The notes under the pieces were generated by a model. The model ran no database searches. It worked only from the letters and a program-made list of their open reading frames with translations, and was not told the DNA's origin. From Tuctoria greenei (lineage: Eukaryota; Streptophyta; Magnoliopsida; Poales; Poaceae), in assembly GCA_036927565.1 (NCBI GenBank), contig JAYESD010000001.1, positions 17,174,001 through 17,238,000 on the forward strand: 64,000 bases of DNA. The letters are read 5' to 3'. Both the position numbers and the translations under genes were made by a program. Positions 21,332 through 30,357 of the stretch are shown here, piece by piece. Within the stretch, counting starts at the first letter, position 1. Every line of letters starts with the position of its first letter.

Positions 21332-22322
21332 GAGCATCTCCAACCCCTTTGTTATTTTTGGTTTGCTATTCTTTCAAATGACAAATATGCTATCCACATT
21401 TACCATCTCATTCCATGAGCATTTCCAACACGTTTGCTATATGATGTGCTATATTAAATTTTTTTCATATTTTATTAGTATATAATAATTATTTTAAAAT
21501 TCAAATAACATTGTTGCAATGGCTATATTGTAACGGTTGTATTTATAACGACTATTTTTCGATGCTTATATTTCTAACGACTATTTTTCAACGGATGTAT
21601 TTCCAACGGCTAATTTTAAATGACTATTTTGCAGCGGAACGACGATAATGTACCGGAAATCGGGAATAGCAAACCGGATAGCATTTGCTACTAGTAGCAC
21701 AACGAGAGCTCCATATAGCAAATGGCTAAAAGTAGAAATCCTAATAGCAAACCAGTTGGAGATGATTTTTGCTCTAGATTTGCTAAATAATAGGATAGCA
21801 CATCATATAGCCAATGGGTTGTAGATACTCTTTTAGCCATTAGCTATATGGTGTGCTAACCTATTATTTAGCAAATTTAGAGCAAAAATCATCTCCAACC
21901 GTTTTGCTATTATGATTGCTACTCTTAGTCATTTGCTATATGGAGCTCTCGGTGTGCTACTAGTAGCAAATGCTATCCGTGTTGCTATCCCCAATTTTTG
22001 CTATATTATTGTCGTTTCTGTTGCAAATTAGTTGTTGAAAATTAACCGTTGGAAATACAACCGTTCAAAAATAGTCGTTAGAAATATAACCATTAAAAAA
22101 TAGCCGTTAGAAATACAAACGTCACAATATAGCCGTTGCAACAATGTTATTTGAATTTTAAAATAACTATTACATATTAATAAAATATGAAATTTTTTAA
22201 TATAGCACATCATATAGCAAACGGGTTGGAGATGCTCATAGAATGAGATGCTAAATGTGGATAGCATATTTGCTATTTGAAAGAATAGCAAACTAAAAAT
22301 AGCAAACGGGTTGGAGATGCTC
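21332..22322. mobile_element. Tourist-like (PIF/Harbinger) long palindromic MITE
   Basis: The ends are GAGCATCTCCAAC and its inverse GTTGGAGATGCTC, flanked by TTA on each side (21329-21331 and 22323-22325), the target site of PIF/Harbinger elements. The whole 991 bp folds back on itself with arms of nearly 500 bp and a centre near 21827. No coding capacity. The centre carries GGGTTGTAGATACTCTTTTA, a decayed version of the terminal sequence, so the element may be two MITE copies joined in opposite directions. Confidence 0.85.
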
Positions 22323-22857
22323 TTAGATGATTGGTGGAAAATAATACGAACTTATAAGAAAAAAGGAGAAGAAGAAAAAGGATGGCGCGCATTTTGATAC
22401 AAGAACCGTGACACTGCTGACATCCATCTTCATTGGCCGGTGCCCGATTCCGCTGATCTCTCCAGCATGTATTCACACTAGCTACTCTCTAGTGACTGGA
22501 CCCAGGGTATCCCGTGGCCCACCCGTCATATCCAGTGGGTGGGCTCCTGAGAAATGTTGTTGTTGTTGTACGTGGTGTTAGGTTGAGACAATGCAACTTG
22601 TGGTCATAACGATAAGAACTGAAAATTACAAAGATTATATAAGATTCAAAAATCTTCATTACTCTCTTTACTCCGGGCTCGGGCCCGTCAAATTTGGAAA
22701 CTCCTTTGCTCATATCGTAACTGCATCAGTTATATATCCAGGCCTGTTTCCAATTAAAATCTAAACTAAAGGTGTAGACGAAGGTTTTGCACAAGAGAGA
22801 GAGTTGTGTCGCGCCGCCTCAGATGGCAACCGTAGGGACGACAAGGAGAGAGACCCA

Positions 22858-23451
22858 ATGGTAGGGACTCAGGTGTACAACGTGACGTTCGAGGAAGACA
22901 TGATCACCACCACCGTGACGTCCTCCGGCAAGGCCGTGGAGGACTGGCTCGACGAGGTCCTCTCCGTCCACCGTCGGCGCCTTCACAAGCTCGTCGTCGG
23001 GCTCGACGTCGAGTGGCGCCTTAGCTACTCCGCCGACCAAAACCACGTCGCCGTTCTGCAGCTCTACGTCGACCGCTGCTGCCTCATCTTCTAGGTCATC
23101 CGCAATGACTACTTCCCTGACGAGCTGGAAGATTTCCTCGGCGATTCCGACTATCGCTTCATCGGTGTCGGCATGGAGGGTGACAACAATAGACTTTGGA
23201 AGGACTGGCACCTGAAGGTGGCCAAAAGGTGGACATGGCCGAGCTCGCGGTGGAGGAGATGGATCGCCCGAGCCTCCGCCGCACAGGACATCACGAGCGC
23301 AGTGATGGACGCCGACATGGAGAAGCCTTATGGGTTGAGGACGAGCAACTGGGATGCGTACAATCTCTCTGGCGAGCAGATCAGCTATGCGTGCATCGAC
23401 GCCTTCGTTTCCTTCGAGGTCGGCCGCAAGTTGCTCTCCGGCGACTACTGA
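22858..23451 (+). pseudogene. Werner-like 3'-5' exonuclease, degenerate
   Basis: Starts MVGTQVYNVTFEEDMITT at 22858. The first exonuclease motif is VVGLDVEWR (catalytic Asp and Glu) and the last is YACIDAFVSFEVGRKL, the Y-x3-D motif of DEDDy nucleases, close to the C-terminus as in plant Werner-like exonucleases. The frame is broken by TAG at about 23092 (CLIF, stop, VIRNDYFPDEL), and the middle moves frame and back: DMAELAVEEMDRPSLRR is found in a second frame at about 23235-23290 and MDADMEKPYGLR returns to the first. Intact members of the family are single-exon grass genes of about 200 residues, and this has the same extent. The ancestral role would be trimming of nucleic acid 3' ends; the present copy is not expected to be active. 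Confidence 0.82.
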
Positions 23452-24608
23452 TCTTACCACCGAGTTTGCGGATCGGCTGTCGTCAATCATCCCGGCATAT
23501 GGAATTCGTAGGTGCATCGCTCAAGTTCTAGCTTTTGTGCTTGTGCGCCCAATCTCTCAGAAAATTATTTTTTCTTGAGGAAACACTATATCTTGCTTTT
23601 AAAAACATGTATGTTATTTCACATGCATCGAGGTCTTTCACATGCATGTTAGTTGTCCATGCATGCTACACCCCAAACATTATCAATGAGCCTCAAACAT
23701 GACGATCTCTCAACAAAAAAAAAAAAGAGAACACGTAATGTCAGCAAACATGATCGAGGTCTTTCACATGTATGTTAGACGTACATATGCTACATCCCAA
23801 ACATGTATTCCAAGAATACAATAATATTTCCTACCATGTATATATATTTCTATATTTATCATATTCTCTACCATGCATGTGTGTATGCTCTCAACTTACA
23901 ATATATGGCAGTTTAACTACCACACTAATGAAGAATATTATCCTGTCATCAATAGAGATAACAAATTTGACACAAGGATGTTCCCTCAACGGTACGAGGA
24001 TAGAGTGTGGACTACCATCGTCTAATAAGCACACAGGTCTCACTATGTACGTACGTGGTTCATCAAATTAATCGATCGCATGCTGCCATTATGTATCGAT
24101 GTACTCGTCTTTTGAAGAAACAACAGGTGTAGGCGCTACCTGCTACGTGTTTTTATTTTAGGAACAAATGAACACACTTGTGAAAACACGTACGCCACAT
24201 CCGATCCTCAACGTCATCCAATTAACATGTTCCTCAACAAGGGGGCACAAAAATCCTCAACACGTGACCAAACATGCTTGATCGCGAGTCTCTTTCACAT
24301 GCATTACATTCATGTCCACCATCATCCATGATCACGACAATTATCAGTTCGATATGGACTCTCGGTCGGCAATGATCGGATCCTTAAAAAAAAAGATATG
24401 GACTCTCGGTCGATTGCCACGCGCGTTCACGTCAATCTCCGCACCTTTGTGTGTCAAATTAAAAACACTCGCCGATGGGATGTGTTGAGCCGTTGCGATA
24501 ACCGAGAGGAGGCAAACCGCAGTTTGGAGTAACTCTGACCGTCGATTCAAAATCACAATTTTTGAAGCATCCGATCATCTCCACTCACGCGCTTAGACGA
24601 CGACCCGC
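23452..24608. other. Upstream region of small-family gene 2
   Basis: AT-rich, no gene seen. Stretches near 23701-23766 (AACACGTAATGTCAGCAAAC, ATGATCGAGGTCTTTCACAT) and 24450-24533 (TGTCAAATTAAAAAC, CCGCAGTTTGGAGTAA) have counterparts in the same order upstream of gene 3 (27458-27519, 27676-27745). This shows that genes 2 and 3 were duplicated together with more than 900 bp of upstream DNA. Confidence 0.6.
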
Positions 24609-24615
24609 TATAAAG
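24609..24615 (+). promoter_or_regulatory. TATA box of small-family gene 2
   Basis: TATAAAG inside CCCGCTATAAAGGCACACC, identical to the box of gene 3 at 27789. The spacing to the coding start fits a plant core promoter with a leader of roughly 100 bases. Confidence 0.7.
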
Positions 24616-24744
24616 GCACACCTTCCTCTTCTTCTCCACCGCACCTCTCGATCGATTTTAGCCTCCAAACTTGTCCCCTTGCTTCTTCGCCGCACCACCA
24701 TTGACCACCTCTCTCTCTTTGTTCGCACCTCCGTCGCCGCACAA

Positions 24745-25413
24745 ATAGGTAGCCCCACACCGAAGCGCTCCAGGTCATCGACGTCCTCCGAAACTCCTCC
24801 GTCTGTCGCCGCCAAGGCCGGTGGAACAGGAGGCGGCGCCGCACCTCCTCCACTCCCGTCTCCGCCCGCGATGCCCGCACCTCTTCCGTCCGACTATGAT
24901 GAGACTGTCCTCCTCATCGAGGAAAGCATCGACAAACTCGATGGCAAGCTTAAGGAGTTCACCGGCAGCCTGTTCGCCGCCGACGTGCAAGCGAATGCGC
25001 TCGACAAAATGGCGCAGGATGTATTTCACAATACATCTCACTCCTGTCACCAACTAGGACTTGGTGTCCTTCCCCACCATGCCAGCATGGACTCCGCCAG
25101 CTACTACATCTTCGGGTTAGGCTTTGTTGCCGCTCGTCTCGACTGCCTCTACGAGACGATCGGTGAGGAGGCCAGAGTGGGGTTTCGCAAGCAACTCGTG
25201 AACGCTGTCAGCCGAAAGAAGTTTAATCTGGTGTTGGAGGATGCTACGCCGGCGGTTGCGACGGAGGTGGAGGCGCCGGCGGCGGATGCGGAGGCAGAGG
25301 TGCCGCCGGCGGAGGCGGAGGCAGCAGCGAAGGTGGACAAGTCCTCCTCCGAGTTGAGTAGGATGAGTAGTAGTTTTTTCTTTTGTTTTCTATGTGTTTT
25401 TTCTTGTTTGTAA
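24745..25413 (+). CDS. Uncharacterised small protein, family member 2 (start and stop altered)
   Basis: Same family as the gene at 20225. By comparison with gene 3 the ancestral start would be at 24745, where gene 3 has ATG and this copy has ATA (IGSPTPKRSR against MGSPAPKRSR). The next in-frame ATG is 24871 (MPAPLPSDYDE), giving about 180 residues. There is a proline and alanine-rich N-terminus, a possible helix (LLIEESIDKLDGKLKEF), then the core (DVFHNTSHSCHQLGLGVLPH, YYIFGLGFVAARLDCLYETI) and an Ala/Glu/Pro tail. The stop is also changed: gene 3 ends GAG TAG, this copy reads GAG TTG and runs on for 19 residues, ending in a hydrophobic FFFCFLCVFSC stretch. The long frame is otherwise open. 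The ATG at 24562 lies upstream of the TATA box and is unlikely to be used. Confidence 0.6.
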   Translation: MGSPTPKRSRSSTSSETPPSVAAKAGGTGGGAAPPPLPSPPAMPAPLPSDYDETVLLIEESIDKLDGKLKEFTGSLFAADVQANALDKMAQDVFHNTSHSCHQLGLGVLPHHASMDSASYYIFGLGFVAARLDCLYETIGEEARVGFRKQLVNAVSRKKFNLVLEDATPAVATEVEAPAADAEAEVPPAEAEAAAKVDKSSSELSRMSSSFFFCFLCVFSCL

Positions 25414-25758
25414 TATATGTGTTGTTTTTATGTTAATGAAAAATGTATTTTCTTTTATGTTCATGAACAACGTGTCCTACAGTACATGCACTAACGAAAA
25501 TCTCCTCCTTTTATCGAAAAACATCGTATATGGAAAATTAACACATTAGTAATATTATATTGTATCTAATAAATACTCCCTCCTTATTCTTTTATTTGAC
25601 GTTTTGGACAAAGCATTGAACTAACATTAGTAGGACGTACGTAGTAGAATTATATTTCCAAAAAGTTACGAAAATAAAAAGCTACACACTTAATTAAGTT
25701 TATTTCTTTTCTCTTTACCAGCTGTCATCGTGCCCGCCCCACCACTACCCCCACCCAC
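25414..25758. other. 3' flank of gene 2
   Basis: Begins with the 3' untranslated region shared with gene 3 (TTCTTGTTTGTAATATATGT). After about 25500 I see no gene. A Stowaway-type end (ACTCCCTCCTTATTC) occurs near 25576 without a partner. Confidence 0.45.
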
Positions 25759-26037
25759 CGGCCTGGCCCTAGGCAGTAGCCCACAAATTTCCTGCGACCC
25801 TGCTGCACAGCATCACGCGTGCGCCCCCACCTAGCACGTCGTCTGATCAAAATCCCATAATTGTGGGAGCGGGACACGCGGGATTTCCATCCTTCGGTGT
25901 CCAGACAACAAACCCACAAGCGCGAAGTGAAGGATCTCAGCGGGATTTCAATGAGACAGCGTGCGGGGCGGGGGCGCACGCACGACATTGTGCGGCAGGG
26001 CCGCAAAAAATTTATTTCCGCCCGCCTAGACCCAGAG
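25759..26037. mobile_element. GC-rich foldback element
   Basis: The arms are about 25759-25856 and 25942-26037, inverted, roughly 95 bp each with several mismatches (for example GCGTGCGCCCCCACC on the left against GCGTGCGCCCCCGCC on the minus strand of the right arm, and AAAATCCC against GAAATCCC at the inner ends). The centre is about 85 bp. No coding capacity. It looks like a MITE of unassigned family. Confidence 0.65.
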
Positions 26038-26089
26038 TCGTGCCTGCCTTTAAGACCATCCGCAGTGGTTCACGGTAAAGCTTTAGGAT

Positions 26090-26319
26090 GTGTTTGGGAA
26101 CACAGTTTTTCAATACTAAAGTTTTGGAAACCACAGTTTTTAAAATGATAGGGCAACACCAAAGTATTTCAATAACACAGTTTTGTAATACCACGATTTT
26201 GCAATACATAGGACTGTTTGGTTGACAAACACCATTCTGTAAAAAATACCATCGTAATCTCATACAGCACGGTATTGCTAATTGCTCTAAAACTCAAAAA
26301 ATACCATATTTCCAAACAC
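26090..26319. mobile_element. GTGTTTGG-ended MITE
   Basis: The left end is GTGTTTGGGAACACAGTTTT; the right end, on the minus strand, is GTGTTTGGAAATATGGTATT. The interior is AT-rich with repeated CACAGTTTT and ATACCA motifs. It is just downstream of the Mei2-like pseudogene. Similar ends occur in the interrupted MITE at 5941. Confidence 0.6.
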
Positions 26320-26346
26320 CATTACTTGCCTGCGAATCAGATGGTC

Positions 26347-27050
26347 TTATCTCTTAACCCCTTGGTGTGGAAATCGAATTCTCTGCGGCCCTTCCGCACA
26401 AAATGGCTTGGAGAAATGGGCCACCAACACATCCTGACCCTGCGAAAGGATGACGAGCACCGGCAGGTGAACACCATGCAGCGGCGGCGCAATGGAAAAC
26501 GGTGGCAGCGGACGGCGACACACCTGGATGTTGGCGTAGTCGACCTCGCACATCTTCCGCGAGTCGTTCACCTTCCAACAGAAGCCATGCAGCTGCTTCC
26601 ACAGCCGTAACGCCGCATCTGGCGATGTGACGTTGACAAAGCAGTAGCCCTTGTTGGCCTCGGACCTTGGCAAATGCAACAAACGAGGTTAAGTATCAAT
26701 CAGTAAAAGTCCGGAGCTTGATTAGTATAATCATATATTTCAAAGCATAGGCGTGGTACTTGAAGTCAAATGGAACGTAAATAAAATCGTATTCCGACTT
26801 GACGTGGCCCATTGCAATTTTTGTGTTCTCCTCGGCGCAGTGCTGATCAATGATGTTCATTACTTTTTGCCTCCTGTGGAAAACGATGTAAAATATCAGG
26901 TATTAACGCATCAACAAATATGAGGGGGAGAATACCAACGCGCAGATTTAAAAGTATGTTGCGGATCATCAGCGTTGTCAGACCAGGAGCAGGGTCGAAG
27001 CAGCGCCGTGGTCGCTGCGAACTCGAGAACAGATCGAGGAGAAGGCTCAT
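26347..27050 (-). pseudogene. Mei2-like C-terminal RRM gene, four exons, first splice donor disrupted
   Basis: Minus strand. Exon 1 about 27050-26941 (MSLLLDLF, GLTTLMIRNIL), exon 2 26873-26760 (VMNIIDQHCAEENTKI, EYDFIYVPFDF), exon 3 26665-26524 (NKGYCFVNVTSPDAALRLWK, MCEVDYANIQ), exon 4 26439-26347 (GQDVLVAHFSKPF, stop TAA). The TT-x-MIRNI, DFIYVP and NKGYCFVN blocks are the Mei2-type C-terminal RRM, an RNA-binding domain. The junctions 26760/26665 and 26524/26439 keep frame with GT and AG borders (introns of 94 and 84 nt). At the first junction the frame fits only if exon 1 ends at 26941, but an extra C at 26940 lies between that base and the GT at 26939. Using that GT shifts the frame to an early stop. 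The usual Pro of MIRNIP is also Leu. Probably a pseudogene of a short grass Mei2-like protein. Confidence 0.8.
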
Positions 27051-27125
27051 CGCCAACGGATCGAGGGGACGGAAGCTACACGACCGCTATGGGCGATGAG
27101 CCTTCCCCTCGATCCGTTCTCGAGT
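27021..27125. repeat. Inverted repeat at the 5' end of the Mei2-like gene
   Basis: Arms 27021-27054 and about 27091-27125 are inverted copies with two mismatches over 34 bases (ACTCGAGAACAGATCGAGGA against ACTCGAGAACGGATCGAGGG). The first arm overlaps exon 1 codons 1-10, so the second arm is an inverted copy of the start of the coding region. Confidence 0.8.
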
Positions 27126-27311
27126 CTGCGTTCCTGGACCCGGCCCTAACTCCATCATCGCCGATAGAGGCTGCCAGGGGCCAAGGGCGGCGGGGGTGCA
27201 GTGCGGTGAGCCAGCGGCGGGGGCGCAGGGGCGGCGGAGCCGGGGGCGAGCCAGCGGCGAGCCAGCAGCGGGGGCGCAGGGGCAAATAAGCTGGTAGTTC
27301 ATCGTCTTACT

Positions 27312-27411
27312 ATGTGTGTGTGTGTGCGTGTGTGTGTGTGTTAATGAATGCATGAATGTGTGGTGTGTTCATCGTCTTGTACTTTTTTCTTGTGTTTTCT
27401 GACGATCTTTC

Positions 27412-27459
<48 letters not shown>
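27312..27459. repeat. TG and TA microsatellites
   Basis: A run of TG (about 27312-27341, one interruption) and a run of TA (about 27416-27459) upstream of small-family gene 3. Confidence 0.95.
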
Positions 27460-27461
<2 letters not shown>

Positions 27462-27788
27462 CGATGTTTCAAAAAATAAGAGAAAACACGTAACGTCATG
27501 AAACATGATCGAGGTCTTTTGCGTTCCAAACTGAAAAAAATAGGAACATTGCATATACCTTGGGCCGGTGGGCCCTTTGCGTGTCAAAATTAAAAACTAG
27601 AACTGAAAAACTGAAACACCGCCGGACGGATCTACAAAGTATGCCAGGTGGGCCACTGCATACCCTGGGCCCTTTGCATGTCAAATTAAAAAACTGCCTG
27701 TGAAGCGACAACTTAGAGGAAGCCAACCGCAGTTTGGATTAATTCGAAAGTGCAGTTTTCAAAGTATCCAATCATCAAGAGGACCCGC

Positions 27789-27795
27789 TATAAAG
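27789..27795 (+). promoter_or_regulatory. TATA box of small-family gene 3
   Basis: TATAAAG in the same CCCGCTATAAAGGCACACC context as gene 2. Confidence 0.7.
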
Positions 27796-27929
27796 GCACA
27801 CCCGTCCCCTTGCATCTCCGCCGCACCACTCCATCTCCATCGATCGTAGCCTCCAAACATCTCTTCCTTCACCGCCGCACCATCGCCGACCACCTCTCGC
27901 TCTTTCTACGCACCTCCGTCGCCGCACAA

Positions 27930-28569
27930 ATGGGTAGCCCAGCACCAAAGCGCTCCAGGCCGTCGACGTCCTCCGAACCTCCTTCTTCTCTGTTTCGTCG
28001 CATCCAATGCCGGTGGAACTGGAGGCGGCGCCCGCACCTCCTCCGTCCCCTTCTCCGCCCGCGGCGCCCGCACCTCCCATCCCGTTTGTGTTCAAGAGAC
28101 TGTCTGCCTCGTCAAACGCCGCTTTGATGAACTCGATCGGCGCCTGAAGGAGGCCACCGAGCACCTTTCCACCACCGCCGGGTGAGCAAAAAAGCTCGAC
28201 ATATTGGCACGGGATGTATTTTCCGATACATCTCGCTCGTGTGACCGTTTGGGTCTTGGGAAACTTCCCGTCTGCACCAGCATGAACACCGCCAGCCACT
28301 ACTGCTTTGGGTTAGGGTTTGTGGCTGGTCATCTCAACGTCCTCTACGAGACGATCGGGGAGATGGCTAGGGTGGAGGGCCGCCAGCATCTTCGACGAAC
28401 CGTCGCTCGGAAGCTTCGGACTCAATTGCCGGAGGAGGTGGCAGCAGCGGCGGTAGCGGAGGAGGCGGCGGCGGCAGTGGCAGAGGAGGCGGCGGCAGCA
28501 GCAGTGGCAGAGGAGGAGGCGGCAGTGACGGAGGAGGTGGTGGAGGAGATCTCCTCTGACTCCGAGTAG
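27930..28569 (+). pseudogene. Uncharacterised small protein, family member 3 (frameshift and stop)
   Basis: Starts ATG at 27930 (MGSPAPKRSRPSTSSEPP) as the paralogs predict. The frame is lost near 27985-28010, where GGTGGG-type residues move to another frame. In the restored frame a TGA occurs near 28183 (STTAG, stop, AKKLDILARDVF). From about 28186 to 28569 the C-terminal half is open: DVFSDTSRSCDRLGLGKLPV, HYCFGLGFVAGHLNVLYETI, then a long Ala/Glu/Val repeat (AVAEEAAAA) ending EEISSDSE. An ATG at 28291 is inside the core. A truncated protein from the second half cannot be excluded. Promoter and 3' untranslated region match gene 2. Confidence 0.7.
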
Positions 28570-29899
28570 AGTAGTATTTGTAGTTTTTCTTTTTCTTGTT
28601 TTCTATGTGCTTTCGTAGTTCTTGTTTGTAATATATGTGTTGTTTCTATTTTAATGATAAATGTCTTTTCTGTTCATGAACAATGCGTCCTATGCAGTAT
28701 CAAAAAACAACTCTTTTCTGAAAAAGGGGCGAGATAACTGTTGTTCAATGTCTAGCCAAGAATTTGTTGTGTTGCGACAATCGACGACTCTTGGTTGAAA
28801 CTCCATTGAGATCGTGGTTGAGGCTGCGTTTCTCCTCTTTTGTGTTCTTTCACTCAGTTTTTTCATTTGTAGTCGGCGCATGGGAAAATGTATTTTTAGT
28901 ATGTAGTAGTATATACTACATGTTATCCTTTCATTGTTATTAATGTTACAAAATGCTGATTGTTTACCATCGTCCTTTCGTGGACTTGGCTGTATTTGCA
29001 TATCGTTTGCATTAGCACATATACATTTGGCGATTCATATTTTTTCGTATTTTTTTGGAATGTCCCACTAGCTAGCAAGTGATTGCTTTTAGATTTTGAT
29101 CTCCATGCATGGCAACAAAGATGAATTAAGAAGCGAGCAAGTTTTCCTAAGGCGAAGTCTACCCCTCTAGCAGCACGCACCATGTGCAGGAATCGACGCG
29201 ACATGAGATGTAATTAATCATGATTGGATGCATGCACAAGGGCACGGCTTACGTCAAATTCTCCACTCCCGCAAAAATTTTATCGTTCTACTTGGCGCGC
29301 CACATTTGAGATTTTGACAATTCAATTTTCACTACCTGCGCCTCCAATTTCAGTCCCGCCTATTATTGTAACCCTATTTCGGCCACGATGAGTATAATAG
29401 AAACATTGGCCTCCGTTCCCGACACACTGCTGCCCTGCCCTTCTGGTGATCTCGCAGTATTCCAAATGTGTTGTCTCTTTGTCCTGTGTTCCATACTTGT
29501 ATTCCTAAGAAATTTTAGTGTTTTCATTTCCCACGGTTTTTACAATTTTTCCCCCATGGATCTCGCAGTGACGCATCGAAGCTCTTGGTGGTGTTGACTC
29601 CTGGGTACAACGCCGGACGACCAAGTTTGACGAGCTCTACCGAACCTCTTCGTCGCCGACACCTCCCTGCGATATCGCATCCCGGACTCTAGTTTTGTGC
29701 TAGGTAAACTACACGATCCATGCCCTCTTTTTATAGAGCTATATTGGCTTGGTTCTACAGGATCCATGCAGTTTTGGCCTAGTTATGTTATACACGATCC
29801 ATCCAGATATACGAAGATTAAATAAATTAACAAAGAAGAAATGTGGTCTTCTGTTTCACGAATTTAGTTATATATATATATACACATATATATATATAC

Positions 29900-29934
<35 letters not shown>

Positions 29935-29935
29935 T
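28570..29935. other. Spacer without a recognisable gene
   Basis: The start is the 3' untranslated region shared with gene 2 (TAATATATGTGTTGTTTC). A segment at about 29459-29570 (TTGTATTCCTAAGA, TTTTAG, CCCACGGTTTT) has a diverged direct copy at about 30415-30515. TA repeats occupy about 29870-29935. No gene supported. Confidence 0.5.
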
Positions 29936-30166
29936 GGGAACAACTACTGTGCAATCTGCTGTTTCGTGCAAGCGTGCAATCTTCGTATCTCAACCGTTCC
30001 TTACCAATCTAAGGATGGTGCACTCAGGGTTCTTTTTGTATATTGTCAGCAGCACCAGGTGGGAGGGTTTAAGTGCTAAAAGTGCAGCACCCTTGGATAG
30101 ATAGGAAACGGTTGAGATTTGAAGATTGCACGCTTGCACAAAACAGCAGATTGCACAGCAGTTGTT

Positions 30167-30169
<3 letters not shown>
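29936..30169. mobile_element. 234-bp MITE inserted in TA repeats
   Basis: Inverted arms of about 67 bp: the left arm begins GGGAACAACTACTGTGCAAT and the right arm on the minus strand GGGAACAACTGCTGTGCAAT, both continuing through CTGTTT and GCAAGCGTGCAATCTTC to CAACCGTT. TA repeats lie on both sides (29870-29935; 30170-30253), so the target was TA-rich DNA and the duplication length cannot be read. Confidence 0.8.

Positions 30170-30253
<84 letters not shown>
30170..30253. repeat. TA microsatellite
   Basis: About 42 uninterrupted TA units. Such a run can vary between individuals and is also hard to sequence. Confidence 0.95.
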
Positions 30254-30254
<1 letters not shown>

Positions 30255-30357
30255 TACATCTGTCCCTAAATAAATGTTGCTCCGACATCATATTACGGTA
30301 GTGTATTTCTAGTTCAATTCCTGGCTGGGAACGACAAATACTAAAAACCAGAGGTAG
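30254..30357. mobile_element. Stowaway MITE
   Basis: The left end is CTACATCTGTCCCTAAATAA and the right end (minus strand) CTACCTCTGGTTTTTAGTAT, both flanked by TA. It is 104 bp, the usual size for short Stowaway elements. Confidence 0.7.

Noticed and set aside
22819..23517. Long minus-strand ORF of 232 codons
   Set aside because: It is the antisense of the GC-rich exonuclease pseudogene, a common shadow in grass genes with G/C third positions.
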